Notes under the pieces: generated by a model
Told to the model about the DNA's origin: nothing
Databases searched by the model: none
What the model saw: only the letters and a program-made list of their open reading frames with translations
Program-made: the position numbers and the translations under genes
Shown here: piece by piece, positions 23,307 through 33,614 of the stretch
How the letters are laid out: each line of letters begins with the position of its first letter
Position numbering within the stretch: position 1 is the stretch's first letter
DNA from: Salvia splendens
Lineage: Eukaryota > Streptophyta > Magnoliopsida > Lamiales > Lamiaceae
Assembly: GCF_004379255.2 (NCBI RefSeq)
Contig: NC_056039.1
Location: 26,859,883-26,923,882 of the forward strand
Length of the DNA stretch: 64,000 nucleotides
Reading direction: 5' to 3'

Positions 23307-24447
23307 TTACTCTTGGGAGTTTATTATTTCTTGTGCCTAAACTTTAGTTCTGTTGCCCCATACACTTTATATGAATTTGAGAAAGTGAAAATAAATAGAT
23401 TGGGAATAAATATTCTAAGCTACATATGGGAAAATTAAAATTGAATATAAAATTAAAGCACTCCTATTTTATAGCAATGGAGCATTTAGCCACTTTAGTA
23501 CCTTCCATAATAGTAGAGTCATTTCCCTTTTTAATAAAAGTCAACACAATTATTCTCATTTACTTTATTCTCTTTTCATTTCTCTACATTTTTTATTTCC
23601 TACTTTATTCTTTTTTTACTTAACTTACTTAACACTTACTCATTTTCTTAAATCGCATATTAAAAAGAAATGCTTCCACTATTATGGAATGCATGATTTT
23701 TTTTTCACATAAATGAGTACCATAATTGATACGTTTATTCACAGAATAAGACATAGCAGTTTGGTTATTCCGTAAATGGATGGTCGGTTTTACTACTACA
23801 TTTATTGTAGAAGTTATTGCGTGACATAATAACTGCTCAGTATCTTGATGAATTATTAATCTCCATTATCAATGATAACCTAGAATTCTATTTGTAATTG
23901 AATTTATTAGTACGACAGATATTAAAACCGATCTACTTTTTAAAAGTTATAATGATATCTTTAAGTTGACCTTTGTGCATTTTAGCAATTTGTCCCACCA
24001 CTAATCCCAATTACTGAGTCAGCATTTGCGGAATCCAACACCAATATTTTTCCAAAAAATGATTTCGTGTTCTACTCATCTAGTACTATTTCTAAAGCAA
24101 AATTAATGTTTTAACCAGGTCGATCCTATATGTCATCCTCTAACTTCAATATTATTATGATAATGAATTTAATATGATGGTTCAATCTTAATCTTTTGTT
24201 TAATAAAGATACATAATATAAATGTGTTTGTTACAATTAGTTGAATATATAGGCAAGGATCATTATGAAATTGAAACGCTTGATCTAAGACGTATCAATT
24301 GAGGTACTAGTACGTTTTTCATATTATTTCAATATTCTCGATCAAAATAGTTACCAAGGAAAAATAATAGGCGTTGATTACTTTGAGCTATCAATAGCTT
24401 GTCAATCAAATATTATAGCATCAAAAGATTTTCCATCAAAGCCTTAA
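23307..24447. other. Intergenic, no recognised feature
   Basis: AT-rich sequence without a supported gene. A 65-codon open frame near 23426 is low-complexity (Ile/Leu/Phe-rich) and is treated as chance. Confidence 0.4.
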
Positions 24448-24743
24448 GAGTGTCCACTATGGGTAGGATGCGGTTATAGCCGCGTCTGGGGGCGGTGGGC
24501 GGGTGGCTATAGTGGGGAAGGTGGGCGGACAACATTTGGGGGTGGCGGACTCGGGATAGCCGCGTTCGGGGGCGAGACCGCGGCTAGGGAGAATTAGGAT
24601 TTTGTATTTTTAATTTGGGGGCTATTGGAGGTGTCCACTATAGTGGCGGAAATAGAATTTTGGGGCTGTGGATAACAAAATTGGGGCTATGGACAAAAAT
24701 TGGGGCGGGGCTATTGAGCGTATCCGCCTTATAGTGGATACTC
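24448..24743. mobile_element. PIF/Harbinger-like MITE, GC-rich
   Basis: Left end GAGTGTCCACTAT and right end ATAGTGGATACTC form 13-bp inverted repeats with one mismatch. The GAG.{1}RTCCACYAT end is that of plant PIF/Harbinger MITEs, which target TTA/TAA; TAA precedes the left end (24445-24447), but the right flank (ACT) does not match. The 296-bp body is GC-rich and repeats GGGGCTAT/TAGCCGCG words. Confidence 0.65.
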
Positions 24744-25589
24744 ACTTTCAAAAGGGCATTTCCGTCACCTCACTTCACATAGCCGAATCCAGAAATATTA
24801 AAATCTAGTTTTCACCTAATATCTGATCAAGGCATCTCAATCAAATCAACAACAGAAGCTTCCTAGTAAAATTAAATATTCGGAATATAGAAAAATAGAA
24901 ATTTTTGTTTCTAAAATAATGCGCTCTATCGGTCACAAAAAATGGTGTGCCTTTTACTATTTTGAGATTTCCCATAAAATAAACCGTCTGCATATTTCTT
25001 TATAATTTATTCTTATTTTGCACACTTTTTTATAAAAATCAAATGTAATTCGCCACTATTTATATTACTCCTAGTTAATAAATACAGTAAATAATTTTTT
25101 TCATAATAATAACGCTACTCCTCAGTGTCTCAGTCTCACTTTACACAGGAAATAATGTAACGTTAAGAGATAGATACAGAAGAGAGAGAAAACCGGACCT
25201 ACGCGGCCCAGACAGCGAAAATAGCAAAGTGAGAGAATCAGCCTTTAGATCTGCGCTTCGCTGTTTTCTCTCGTTTCGGTAGCTGCTTTTTTAGTTTGAT
25301 TCGAGTGAGGATTTCAGTGAGCTTGATTCAGCATTGATCCGCAAGAGTCAATTCCATCCTTGCGCACTTGAATTTTGCTCTGTGACTCAACCGCCTTTCG
25401 TTTTTTCTGTTGTCATTTCTTAGCTCCGAATTCGAATTGCAATTTGGATTGCATTGATGCTGTTTAGACTGGATGGTGTTTATCCAACGGCGGTCGCCGG
25501 AGCTCCGGTGAGTTTCTGGCAGAGCTCCGGCGGGCAACTTAAGAGTGAGATCAGAGTGTAATGCTAGGTTGAGGGTAATATAGGGCAAA
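24744..25589 (+). promoter_or_regulatory. Promoter and 5' leader of the NT-C2 gene, with uORFs
   Basis: The last 450 bp before the ATG at 25590 are GC-richer and look transcribed. An upstream frame of 34 codons runs 25457-25561 (starts MLFRLDGVYPTAVAG) and its stop overlaps a second mini-frame, ATG CTA GGT TGA (25561-25572). Both precede the main ATG and could reduce its translation. No clear TATA box was assigned. Confidence 0.5.
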
Positions 25590-28500
25590 ATGTTCAAATC
25601 GGCGCGGTGGAGGAGCGACAAGAACAAGGTCAAAGTAGTGTTTAAGTTGCAGTTTCATGCAGCTAAGGTAAATTTCACTCACATTTTGTGTGTGTTTATT
25701 TGTACTATTAGTGTGTGCGCTTTTTGAGTGGATGTGGAAATATAATTGAAGATTGAGAATTAAGCAAATCAGATTGGATCTTTTCTTGCTGCGGTTGAGT
25801 TTTTGTTTTGGAATGGTGGTAATGTGGCGTGAGGTGTTGTGAATTGATAGAGAAAATGTTTAAGGTGTTGTTTAGTAGTATTTGAATTTTCTGTGAATTT
25901 TGCAATGGTTTTGGACTAATACCTGTGTAAGAATATATTTGTTCTGTAAAGTTAATGTCCAAATAGTGAAGGTTTTGACAAGGAAGAGCAGTCTACATTT
26001 GGACTGTTGGTTTTTTCCATCATTCCATTTAGAATCTTGGGCTGGAGACTTGCAAAATTGAGGCCGTGAAATGTGATTGAACTTGTGATGATCAATCTTT
26101 TGAAATGTTAGGTGTCACAAATTGGAGGGGATGCACTGATGGTATCTGTTGTTCCTGCGGATATTGGAAAGCCTACAGTTAAGTCAGACAAGGTATTAAT
26201 TCGGGATGAGAGTTGTTTCTGGGAGAATCCAGTGTATGAGACTGTGAAGTTCAGTCGAGAGCCAAAAACAGGGAAGATTCATGAGAGGATATACTACTTT
26301 GTTGTAGGGACGGTATGGAATGTTACACATTTTATTTATTTATGCTTTGCTTTGCTGCCAAGCGATGATTCAAAGCTAACATTATTCCTAATATGGTACA
26401 ATAGGGATCGTCTAAAGGTGGAGTTCTTGGAGAAGCCTCAATTGATTTCTCAAATTATGTGGAGTTAAATAAGGTTTCCCTGGTTGCTCTTCCCCTCAAG
26501 AACTCAAAAACTGAAGCTGTATTGAATGTAATTCGCCCGTATTTGAATCCATGATATCTACTTGTAAATTTTCTATAAATGTTCAACTTTTTTTTGCTGC
26601 ATTTGACTGGATCAGCATTTGTTTCTTGGCTTGGATTGATGTTTCCTTATTTGTTTCAGTTATCAATTCAGAGGATCCAAGAGTCTATTGATGAGAGGTG
26701 CTGTTGATTACTGTAATTATGTTTTCTTTATATTGTTACTTAGCTCGACTGAGTTGAGAGTGTTTATTGGTCTCGCAGAGAGATCGAAGAAACTGAGAGT
26801 GTAAAACTATATAAAGAAAACAGCCTGAAGTCGCAGTTGAACAATGGCGACGAAGATGGAACCATAAAGAGCAGTTCTGATGTAAATTCTCATCTTCTAT
26901 TACCATCTTGTTTTCCTGATCTACCTTACTTGATAAAATTAAATTCCAATTGTTTCCTTTCCTCTGAGCAGGATCTGCCATTGAATAAGACTGTTACCCA
27001 CATTGTTAAATTCAATGGCAACCGTCGAACATCTAGTGGATCTGATCTCACGATTTCAAGCTCTGATGGCAGTTCTGGAGTTGAGATACCGTGGCAACCT
27101 CAGATCAAGAATGGCAGTGCCCATCAAGAGCCTGCTTCAGTTCTACCATCTTTGAGGCCGAACTCCGATACACAACCTTCAGTGCATGAAGAGCGTCAAA
27201 GGTCACAATCGGATTGGTCAGGCAATTCTGCTCTTGAAGTTAGTACAGACGACTCATCTGGAACCCCTAGAGACACCTTGCTAAGGCAGAATTCGGACGA
27301 ATCCTCGGGTATTGTGATTGAGAAGCTCAAATCTGAAAATGCTGCTTTATCCAGACAAGCAGAGATCTCTGAGTTAGAACTTCAGACTCTTCGTAAGCAG
27401 ATTGTGAAGGAGAGCAAAAGGGGGCAAGATCTTTTTAGAGAGCTTGCTTGCTTGAAAGAGGAAAGAGATGCTCTGAAGGGAGAGAGTGATATGCTCAAAG
27501 CTTCAAGGATACGAATAGACGGAGAAAGAAGTAGAACAAATTCGCTAGATGGGGGAGGGGAGTCTTATGCAATCGTTGAAGAACTGAGGCAAGAGCTGAA
27601 ACATGCTAAAGAACTGAATGCCAACCTCAAAGTTCAACTTCAAAAGACGCAGGAATCAAACTCTGAACTATTGCTTGCAGTGAAGGACCTTGAGGAGATG
27701 TTGGAGCAGAAAGACGGAGATGTATTGAACCTCTCGAGTGGATCATCGACTAAAGAAGTGGAAGAAAAGTCTTACAGAGCATGCCAAAAGCATCGATTAC
27801 ACAATGACAATGATGATGAAGAGCAGAAAGCTCTCGAGGAGCTCGTGAAGGAGCATGATGACACCAAGCAAGCATATGTTCTAGAACAACAAATCATGGA
27901 CATGCGTAGTGAAATAGAAATCTACAAGCGAGATAAAGACGAGCTAGAGATGCAAATGGAGCAGCTTGCACTTGATTATGAAATCATGAAGCAAGAAAAT
28001 CATGAAATGTCATATAAGCTAGAGCAGAGCGAGCTTCAAGAGCAACTGAAAATGCAGTATGAATGTTCATCCTCTTATGCTACTACTAATGAACTCGAAA
28101 GTCAGATAGAAAACCTAGAGAATGAACTCAGAAGGCAGTCAAAAGAATCGGCAGATGCATTTGTCAAAATTAGTGAACTAGAAACTCATGTCAAGAGCTT
28201 GGAAGAAGACCTTGAAAATCAATTAAATGGATTTGAAGCTGATCTGGAAGCTCTTATGAGCTCAAAAGTGGAGCAGGAGCAAAGAGCTATAAGAGCTGAA
28301 AATATATTGAGAAAGACACGATCGCAAAATGCTAGCACAGCAAAAAGGATTCAGGAGGAATTTAGAAGGCTTTCGGTGCAGATGGCGACTACGTTTGTAT
28401 CCAATGAGAAACTGGCTGCCAAAGCTCTAGCCGAAGGAAATGAGCTTCGTCTAGAGAAATTTCATTTAGAAGAAGCCATCAAGAAAACTTTTGAAGAACA

Positions 28501-30287
28501 TCAATCAGTCAAGAGTAGTTATGAGGATAGTTTGTGTCAGCTTGCCAGTCAAGTTAAATCCATGGCTAATCAAATAGAAAAGATGCACTCAGAAATAGAT
28601 GATAAAACATCGCAGCTTGAATATCAGAAAAAGCAGACTGAAGAATCCCTGAGGTTCCTTTCAGATGAAGTTTTAAAGCTCAAGGAGGAGATCAGCTCAT
28701 GCGGGAGTGTGAATAAATTATTTTCGGAGGACTTAGGGTGTAAAGAGTTACTCTTGCATGAGTTGGAACAAATTAGGAACTCCATCAAGGAAAGGGACTT
28801 GCTTGTGTTGCAAAGGAATGAAGAAAGAATTGTTCTAGAAAACAGGATTGCCTCATTGAAAAATGAAGCTGAGGAGTCGCAGAAGGAACTGAATAAAATG
28901 AGATGTCTTCTGGAAGAAAAAGAATTGATTGTTGGGACTTTGCAGTCAGAGCTAGAGTCCCTTCACTCACAATACGACGGAGTAAAGCATTCTCTATCAC
29001 AGTATGAATTGGAAAATGTGGAGTTGAGGAAAAAAGTTTCTCAGTTAAAAGATGACTTGAAGAAGAATGAAGATGCCCTCAGAAGCATGGAGAAGATGAT
29101 GCAGGATGTAGCCAAAGCAACTTCAGAAACTTTGAAGCCTGTTATTTGTGGCTCCATAGAAGTTGCAGATCTTAAAGAGAGAATTAAGTTACTTGAGGTA
29201 AATCCTTATCGAGTATCGCATGTTATATTTTTGTTGTAGTGTAACACATCCTCAACCACTTAGAGTAAAACAAATGGTGCTTCTTAAGTTTTTGTGATGC
29301 TAATGTTGCAGGTTAATGGTCTTTGGAGCATCAGCTCTTTTACTTAATTTTCTTTGATAAGAGTAGTCGTAGTTCAGTTATAATGGGCATACCTTTCTGT
29401 GTTGTTATCATGTGTCAGATTTTGATTCCAAATTCATGATCTCAGGGTCAGATCAAGTTAAAGGAAAGTACTCTGGAAATATCAAATAATTCATTTCTTG
29501 AGAAGGAAAAGGATCTTCATCACAAAATCGAAGAGTTAGAACGAAGAATGGAAGTGCTCAACCAAACCACCATTCAATATGAGAATGGACTTGAAAAGGT
29601 TTGTAAATTTTGCTGTGTTTGCTTTAATCAGATTAGGCTTACAGCAAACGTTAGAGATCCATAACTTCTTATAGTATAGCAATTCTGAAATTAAATAGAG
29701 GGCCCGTAACCATGAAAAAAGATTATTTTACTGATAAAATATTCTGAACTCTCTACTTCATCATGATAAAAATTTTGTGCAATTTGCATTGTATGTCCTA
29801 CAATTATTTATTTCACAGGGGTCTAAACATATCCTCCTGAGTTGCAGATAGCTACTATTTCAGATGAACAGGATCCAAATGTCAGATCAATTGAAGAAGC
29901 AACAAAGAGTGATGAAGATTCAACCAATCTCAATGGGTATGTAGCAGTACCAATGCATATCATATTAATGATATAGTACTACTCTGCTTGCGAATGCAAA
30001 TGGTTATGATAAAATTGATTGCATTCTAAACCAAATGCTTCGACATTTGCAGCCACAACGACAATCCACAAGATGCACAAGAATGTTCAAGGCATCGTAA
30101 TGAATTAACAATTGAGGTGGAACTATTGAAAGAGAGAAACAAGTTGATGGAGGAAGAACTGAAGGAGATGCAGGAGAGGTATTCAGAAACAAGCCTCAAG
30201 TTTGCAGAAGTTGAAGGCGAACGACAACAACTCGTAATGAAAGTACGCAATCTCAAGAACAAGAAAAATCACCACAGCGCTGCCTAA
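25590..30287 (+). CDS. NT-C2 domain, long coiled-coil protein, 9 exons
   Basis: Exons 25590-25667, 26112-26312, 26405-26527, 26660-26697, 26779-26881, 26972-29197, 29446-29598, 29848-29936 and 30053-30287 join in frame to 1081 residues. The start is fixed by MFKSARWRSDKNKVKVVFKL, the conserved opening of the plant NT-C2 (EEIG1/EHBP1 N-terminal) family. The C2-like domain covers about residues 1-145 (DIGKPTVKSDKVLIRD, FWENPVYETVKFSREPKTGK, VLGEASIDFSNYV). A Ser-rich linker (about 175-300) leads into near-continuous heptad coiled coil to about residue 1060, with a very basic end (LKNKKNHHSAA). Such proteins are annotated as myosin heavy chain-related, although they have no motor; C2-like N-termini usually mean membrane or organelle binding and the coiled coil a tether or scaffold. 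Intron 5 (26882-26971, 90 bp) is free of stops and in frame, so retention would add 30 residues. The closest relatives I recall are At5g41140 and At1g63300. Confidence 0.88.
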
Positions 30288-30920
30288 ACTTGTTTGGCAC
30301 AGTATGTAGGTATGTTAACTGTGGCACTTGAGCGGCTTCATATTGACAGTTTTTGCAGAGTATTTTAAAGAATAATTCTTTGTAAATTGTTATATTATTT
30401 TCCTCATAGTATCTATATCTATATATAAGGTAGTTTCTTCATTTTATTGAATGTAATACAAAATCCTCAAGGGTGTCATCGCTCCATACAGGAGTCTGCC
30501 TCAGTAGCTGATTCTTTTTTTTTCTATCTTTTTCTGGCTCACTTTTTGCTGGTTTTGTAACATACTTTGCTTTGTGATCATCATATAGGTAGAGACCAGA
30601 AGTAATTATTTATGAATATCATACATATTCAATTACATCATATAAATTGTTCTTACATTGATGGGGTTATTTAAGCAACATCCAAACTTCTCTCAGAAAG
30701 AAAACCGGTTAAGAAATTACAAGGCGTCTATAATGAAAGATCTTGAATGAAAAACTCATTGACAAATTGCAATTTCCAATCAAGAGCCATGAATTATGTG
30801 GACTAAAACCAATTCAAATTAATTGTCATTTTCTAGTCGGCTTTCATTTCAATAATAATACGATTGCGTATTCATTTCATTAGTGTATCAAGTTGTGATT
30901 TATATTCATATATATATATA
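30288..30920 (+). other. 3' UTR of the NT-C2 gene and spacer
   Basis: The transcript probably ends within 150-200 bp of the stop, where TTTGTAAATTGTTATATT and AATGTAATACAAAA words occur. The remaining stretch is featureless up to a (TA)n tract at about 30907-30921 that borders the next transposon. Confidence 0.4.
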
Positions 30921-31263
30921 TAGGGATGTATTCATTTCTTTTTTGCATATTTTCTCCTTTTTCCTTCTTGATCTCAGCCGTTGATTTCCTACATCCTATG
31001 GCCTAAATTAGTGGTTTTAATCATTAAATTTAATTATATTAAAAACCAAAAAGGGCAAATTTGGTAATGAATACAATCGTTGGTTATGGCAACTCCCTAA
31101 ATTTACTCCGTTGAAGATCTTCACGGTTATTGCTTCTGTTCTCACGCTCCAGACGTGATTCTCTCTCTACTCCCTCTCTGCAATTGAATTCACGTTCTTC
31201 CTCTCCCTACGCTCCACACGCTCCGACAACCAACAAAGAGAGAGAGGATTCAATTAATCAAGG

Positions 31264-31332
31264 ATGATGAGGTGCTCTTGCGACTACTAGTACATCTTCC
31301 TCGTCGCCGCCGTGACGTTCATCTACATCCAG
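31264..31332 (+). pseudogene. Exon-like fragment, signal-anchor N-terminus
   Basis: ATG ATG AGG TGC TCT TGC GAC TAC is followed by a TAG and then YIFLVAAVTFIYIQ, ending CAG|GTTTAA at a donor-like site. Ignoring the stop, this reads like the first exon of a type II membrane protein (short Cys-rich cytosolic tail, then a 14-residue hydrophobic anchor). It lies inside the large element and resembles a captured first exon with its leader (GAGAGAGAGGATTCAATT). The source gene is not identified. Confidence 0.35.
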
Positions 31333-31699
31333 GTTTAACCCTAGACGTGATTCTCTCCCTACTCCCTGTCTGCAATTTTTCCTTCGTCGCTCAGTCACAT
31401 GTTGCCGGCGTTCTCCGTTGACGCCTCCTCAGTATTACAATCTTGTGTTTTCGGCGTTGTAGCGATCGTTGTTCTCTCAATAATGGAATAAGGTAATTCA
31501 GTGTTGTCTTCCTTTGTTTATGTATCAGTTGGTTGTGTTAATACCAATTCACATCAGTCCGAGTATTCGCTCGTTGTAAAGCAAGTAATTCGTGTATTGT
31601 GTTGTCGTGTTAAAACCAATACGAATAATGCACCAAATGGAAATGACTAATGCATGTTATTGACTATATAATGCACAATATGTGAAATGCAATGTATAC

Positions 31700-33612
31700 G
31701 AATAAGATGTGCCGTGTTTCGATGATATTGGCACACGTTTCTTATTTCCCCTAAGGGTTTAATAAATGTAGGGGCTAGGGTATAGTACGTACACATTAAG
31801 ATGCGCCGTGTTTCGATGTTTGGCACACGTTTCTTGTTTCCCCTAAGGGTTTAATAAGTGTAGGGGCTATGGTATAGTATAGTACGTACACGTTAATAAC
31901 AACGTATAAAATCGATATGAATAATGCACCTAATGTTAACGACTAATGCATATTATTTAGTGTATAATGAACAACATGTGAACTGCGATGTATACGAATA
32001 AGATGTGACGTGTTTCGTAAAGCAAGTAATTCATTTATTGTGTTGTCGTGTTAAAACCAATACAAATAATGCACCAAATTTTAACGACTAATGCATGTTG
32101 TTGACTATATAATGCTCAATATGTGAACTACAATGTATACGAATAAGATGTGTCGTGTTTCGATGTTTGGCCCACGTTTCTTGTTTCTCCTAAGGGTTTA
32201 ATAAGTGTAGGTGCTAGGGTATAGTACGTACACATTAAGATGTGTCGTGTTTCGATATTTGGCACACGTTTCTTGTTTCCCCTAAAGGTTTAATAAGTGT
32301 AGGAGCTAGGGTATAGTATAGTACGTACACATTAATAACAACGTATAAACCGATACGAATAATGCACCGAATGTGAACGACTAATGCATATTATTGACTA
32401 TATAATGAACAATATGTGAACTGCGATGTATACGAATAAGATGTGCCGTGGTTCGATGACATTGGCACACGTTTGTTGTTTCCCCTAAGGGTTTAATAAG
32501 TCTAGGGGCTAGGGTATAGTACGTACACATTAAGATGTGTCGTGTTTCGATGTTTGGCACACGTTTTTTGTTTCCCCCAAGGGTTTAATAAGTGTAGAAG
32601 CTAGGTTATAGTACTTACACATTAATAACAACGTATAGTTCGGTACGTATAATGCACCGAATGGAAACTATTAATGCATATTATTGACTATATAATGCAC
32701 AATAAGTGAACTGCAATGTATACGAATAAGATGTGCCTTGTTTCGATGTTTGGCACACATTCTTATCTCCCCTAAGGGTTTAATAAGCCTAGGGGCTAGG
32801 GTATAGTACGTACACAATAAAAACAACGTTTAAAAATAGCACGTGTTTGAGTTATACATAATTAACGTATTACGTAATGTACATATTATAAAAGTTGTTG
32901 TTAGGTGCATTAAGTGTCAGAACATGATTAGTTTTCGCTAATTGATTTTTTGTTCTGGTATTTAAATTTTGATGTATCAGTTCATTGCCTGCAGCCTGCT
33001 TATTATAACCTCGGTGTCGTCTATTCCGAAATGATGCAATATGACACAACCCTTGATTGCTACGAGAAAGCTGCAATAGAGCGACCTATGTATGCTGAAG
33101 CATATTGCACCATGGGTGTTATCTACAAAAATCGTGGGGATCTGGAGTCAGCAATTGCCTATGTATGACACGGCCCTTCCTTTGTTTATGTATGACACAG
33201 CTCTTCCTTTGTTTATTAAGTTGCGAAAAAGTATGAATAAGATTTGACTAATGGATATATTTGACTATATAATGGATATATTTGACTATATAATGATCAA
33301 AATCTGAACTGCAATGCATACAAATAAGATTTACCGTATTTCGTTGTTTGGCACACGATTTTTGTTTCCCCCAAGGGTTTAATAAGATTAGGGGCTAGGT
33401 TATAGGACGTACACATTAATTACAAATTGTAAAACAATTCGAATAATGCACCAAATTGAAGCGAGTAATGCATATTATTGACTTTATAATGCAAATTATG
33501 TGAACTGCAATGCATACGAATAAAATGTACCGTAATACGATATTTGACACACGGTTCTTGTTTCCCCCCAGGGTTTAATAAGACTAGGGGATAGGGTATA
33601 GTACGTACATAT
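31700..33612 (+). repeat. About nine ~95-bp interspersed repeats
   Basis: The unit runs from GATGTGCCGTGTTTCGATG, TTTGGCACACGTTTCTTGTT, TCCCCTAAGGGTTTAATAAG to TGTAGGGGCTAGGGTATAGT and ACGTACACATTAA. Copies end near 31795, 31895, 32235, 32335, 32530, 32625, 32815, 33415 and 33610. They occur in pairs separated by a spacer with AATGCACC, GACTATATAATGCAC and TATGTGAACTGCAATGTATA phrases, giving a higher-order period of about 300 bp. The SPINDLY-like exon interrupts the array between the seventh and eighth copies. Confidence 0.75.
32995..33162 (+). pseudogene. Captured SPINDLY (SPY) TPR exon
   Basis: A 168-bp segment bounded by an acceptor (CATTGCCTGCAG|) and a donor (|GTATGA) encodes 56 residues without a stop: it opens PAYYNLGVVYSEMMQYD, continues CYEKAAIERPMYAEAY and ends GVIYKNRGDLESAIAY. 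These are TPR units typical of SPINDLY, the plant nucleocytoplasmic O-fucosyltransferase that represses gibberellin signalling. No other SPY exon, and no catalytic domain, is present nearby. It lies within the transposon-like block at 30921-36277, so it is a captured or copied exon with its splice sites still intact, not a working SPY gene. Confidence 0.75.
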
Positions 33613-33614
33613 AG

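Noticed and set aside
32995..33162. A functional SPINDLY gene
   Set aside because: Only one exon is present, without the other TPRs or the catalytic domain, inside a transposon-like repeat block.
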